Shown one piece after another: positions 62,913 through 64,000 of a stretch of 64,000 nucleotides of DNA. The notes beneath the pieces are model-generated. The model ran no database searches and was not told where the DNA came from. It saw nothing but the letters and a program-made list of their open reading frames with translations. Origin of the DNA: Tritonibacter scottomollicae (GTDB taxonomy: Bacteria; Pseudomonadota; Alphaproteobacteria; Rhodobacterales; Rhodobacteraceae). Numbering within the stretch: position 1 is the first letter of the stretch; every line of letters begins with the position of its first letter. The DNA lies in contig NZ_PVUF01000003.1 of assembly GCF_003003215.1 (NCBI RefSeq), positions 186,001-250,000 on the forward strand, read 5' to 3'. The translations under genes and the position numbers were made by a program.

Positions 62913-63443
62913 TTAGTTGGACTCGCCGTCGCCATGATCAGAATGGCCGTCATGATCGGCGTGGTCTGCGTGGCCCTCATGGCTGCCGTGGCCAGCCTTG
63001 GACTGACGCGCCATATCGACCGGGATCTCGACGGTGACTTCACCGGCGCTCTCGAACACAAGCGTGACGTTGACGGAATCACCGTCCTTCAGCTCGCGGG
63101 TCAGCCCCATGAACATCACATGGTCGCCACCACGTTTCAGCTGATGGGTCTCGCCAGCCGAAATGGCAAAGCCTTCCTCCACATGCATCATCTTCATGAC
63201 GCCATTTTCGTCTTCACTATGAGTGTGCAGCTGCACGCGCTTGGCCACGTCGGACCGCACATCAACCAGCCGGTCATCGACATCACTGTGATTGATGATC
63301 TCCATAAATGCGGCGCCCGCCATCTTGTTCGAGGCGCGCGCATAGGCGTCCTCGATAATCATATGTGCAGAGGCGGCGCCCGCGAGGGCAAGGGTCGCTA
63401 CGGTCGAAAGGGCAGCCGATAGGGTGAGGGATTTGAAAGACAT
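62913..63443 (-). CDS. periplasmic copper chaperone PCu(A)C with His-rich tail
   Basis: Copper carrier that delivers Cu(I) to cytochrome oxidase assembly. The 176 residues have a signal peptide (LSAALSTVATLALAGAASAH), then the PCu(A)C fold with its ligands seen in VMKMMHVEEGF and GGDHVMFMGL (the H-M-X10-M-X21-H-X-M pattern). The last 35 residues form a His/Asp/Gly-rich tail (SHEGHADHADHDGHSDHGD) that probably binds additional metal. AAAGGAG precedes the ATG at 63443. A small secreted protein gene lies directly upstream. Confidence 0.92.
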   Translation of the reverse strand: MSFKSLTLSAALSTVATLALAGAASAHMIIEDAYARASNKMAGAAFMEIINHSDVDDRLVDVRSDVAKRVQLHTHSEDENGVMKMMHVEEGFAISAGETHQLKRGGDHVMFMGLTRELKDGDSVNVTLVFESAGEVTVEIPVDMARQSKAGHGSHEGHADHADHDGHSDHGDGESN

Positions 63444-63520
63444 CTCGTGTCTCCTTTGAAAACTGGGTGTTGGCCGGATGCCTTCGGCGCGGCCGATCTG
63501 AGTGTGAGAGGTGCTTCAGA

Positions 63521-63865
63521 TCAGACCAGCGGCGGTGCGCGCGCCCGGGCAACGGGAGCAGTTCCGACGTCGCATTGCGCGCGCGGCGCAACCGGAGCGG
63601 CCCGCCGCGCGGTCGCATGCGGCGCCGTCAGCGCAGAAGGATCCTGAACCAGATCAAGGAGATGGGTGATGCAATCTGGGCAAATATGCGGCGCGCCTGT
63701 CGGTTCGCCATTTTCATCGACATAGACGCTCACCGGCCCGCTGCCGGTGCACAGGATCACCTGTCCCGTTGCATCACGCGCAAACCGGCTGGCGGCGGCA
63801 CTATGGCCGGTCATCAGCAGGGCTGCAGCAAGCAGCAGGGCAATATACTGTCTGAGCCGTTTCAT
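63521..63865 (-). CDS. small secreted protein upstream of PCu(A)C, DUF2946-like
   Basis: A 114-residue protein with a signal peptide (YIALLLAAALLMTGHSAAA) and a CPDC pair in PHICPDCITHLLDLV (Cys62 and Cys65 approximately) plus a further Cys in VILCTGSG. This resembles DUF2946 proteins found with copper genes. The CxxC suggests metal binding or thiol chemistry. The C-terminus is Ala/Arg/Pro-rich. The ATG at 63865 starts the signal peptide; the open frame to 63901 lacks a ribosome site. It lies about 77 bp upstream of the PCu(A)C start on the same strand. Confidence 0.7.
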   Translation of the reverse strand: MKRLRQYIALLLAAALLMTGHSAAASRFARDATGQVILCTGSGPVSVYVDENGEPTGAPHICPDCITHLLDLVQDPSALTAPHATARRAAPVAPRAQCDVGTAPVARARAPPLV

Positions 63866-64000
63866 TGCGTTAGATATCTCAGGAAGCCCGCCCTGCCTCA
63901 AGCCTCAAGCGCATGTAACGGGCAAAGAGTCGCGCCTGCGCGCCCAGCGCGGGTCTGAGGCAATCACACACGCAAAGACCGCCGTGCAAACACACGACGG
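63866..64000. other. window end, no gene seen
   Basis: The final 135 bases contain no supported gene start or end. They probably hold the promoter of the small secreted protein and PCu(A)C genes. Confidence 0.4.

Overview
The window is chromosomal DNA from an alphaproteobacterium, most likely a member of the Roseobacter group of the Rhodobacteraceae. Three things point there: high GC coding sequence, typical family members (FolE2, SAM-II-controlled metZ, YgfZ, class I FBP aldolase, cobalt-type nitrile hydratase, HflKC plus Do protease, LepA), and the gene order pcm-tolC-popZ-like. I see no rRNA, tRNA, CRISPR array, insertion sequence or prophage. It is mostly core chromosome with about 62 genes.

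Layout. 1-4.8 kb: potassium uptake (trkH, cut by the window edge), a phasin-like protein with a histone-like tail, folE2, and metZ behind a SAM-II riboswitch with its own terminator. 5-10.9 kb: an alpha/beta hydrolase, yciB, an EamA transporter, MgtC, ftsY, a YhhN protein and a secreted protein. 10.9-16.5 kb: xseA, purD-GNAT, bestrophin, and an FG-GAP protein with a 2Fe-2S ferredoxin. 16.8-24.7 kb: a PG-binding lipoprotein, a Crp-type regulator followed by a candidate Crp-activated small RNA, degP, hflC-hflK, gor and a P-loop kinase. 25-33 kb: a PACE transporter, rpiA, gst-sdaA, an EamA transporter, thiN and a 731-residue acidic disordered protein. 33-41.5 kb: DUF2842, purA, nitrile hydratase (alpha, beta, accessory), secG, pyrG, a VOC protein and class I aldolase. 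41.5-49.9 kb: a fatty acid hydroxylase, a crotonase, two aminotransferases, an MsbA-like exporter and ygfZ. 50-60.4 kb: efp, DUF6280, cobQ, the pcm-tolC-popZ-like set, a DksA-like protein, entericidin and lepA. 60.5-64 kb: a LysR regulator, a low-Mr phosphatase, a sirtuin, and PCu(A)C with a small partner.

How parts fit together. metZ is regulated by S-adenosylmethionine, its downstream product. HflK/HflC and the Do protease lie next to each other, as expected for envelope quality control, though each appears to have its own transcript. Pcm, TolC and the PopZ-like protein share one strand. PCu(A)C and the small secreted protein look like a copper delivery pair.

The most unusual items are non-coding. 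(1) A dispersed four-hairpin module occurs in five intergenic spaces; stem sequences vary between copies while pairing is kept. (2) A perfect TGTGA-N6-TCACA site is centred at -41.5 from a predicted start, just downstream of a Crp gene that keeps the cAMP- and DNA-contact residues, and it drives a terminated, C-rich, non-coding transcript. (3) The sirtuin carries two compensating single-base shifts that erase half of its zinc site. All functional calls come from reading the sequence and from family knowledge; no searches were run.
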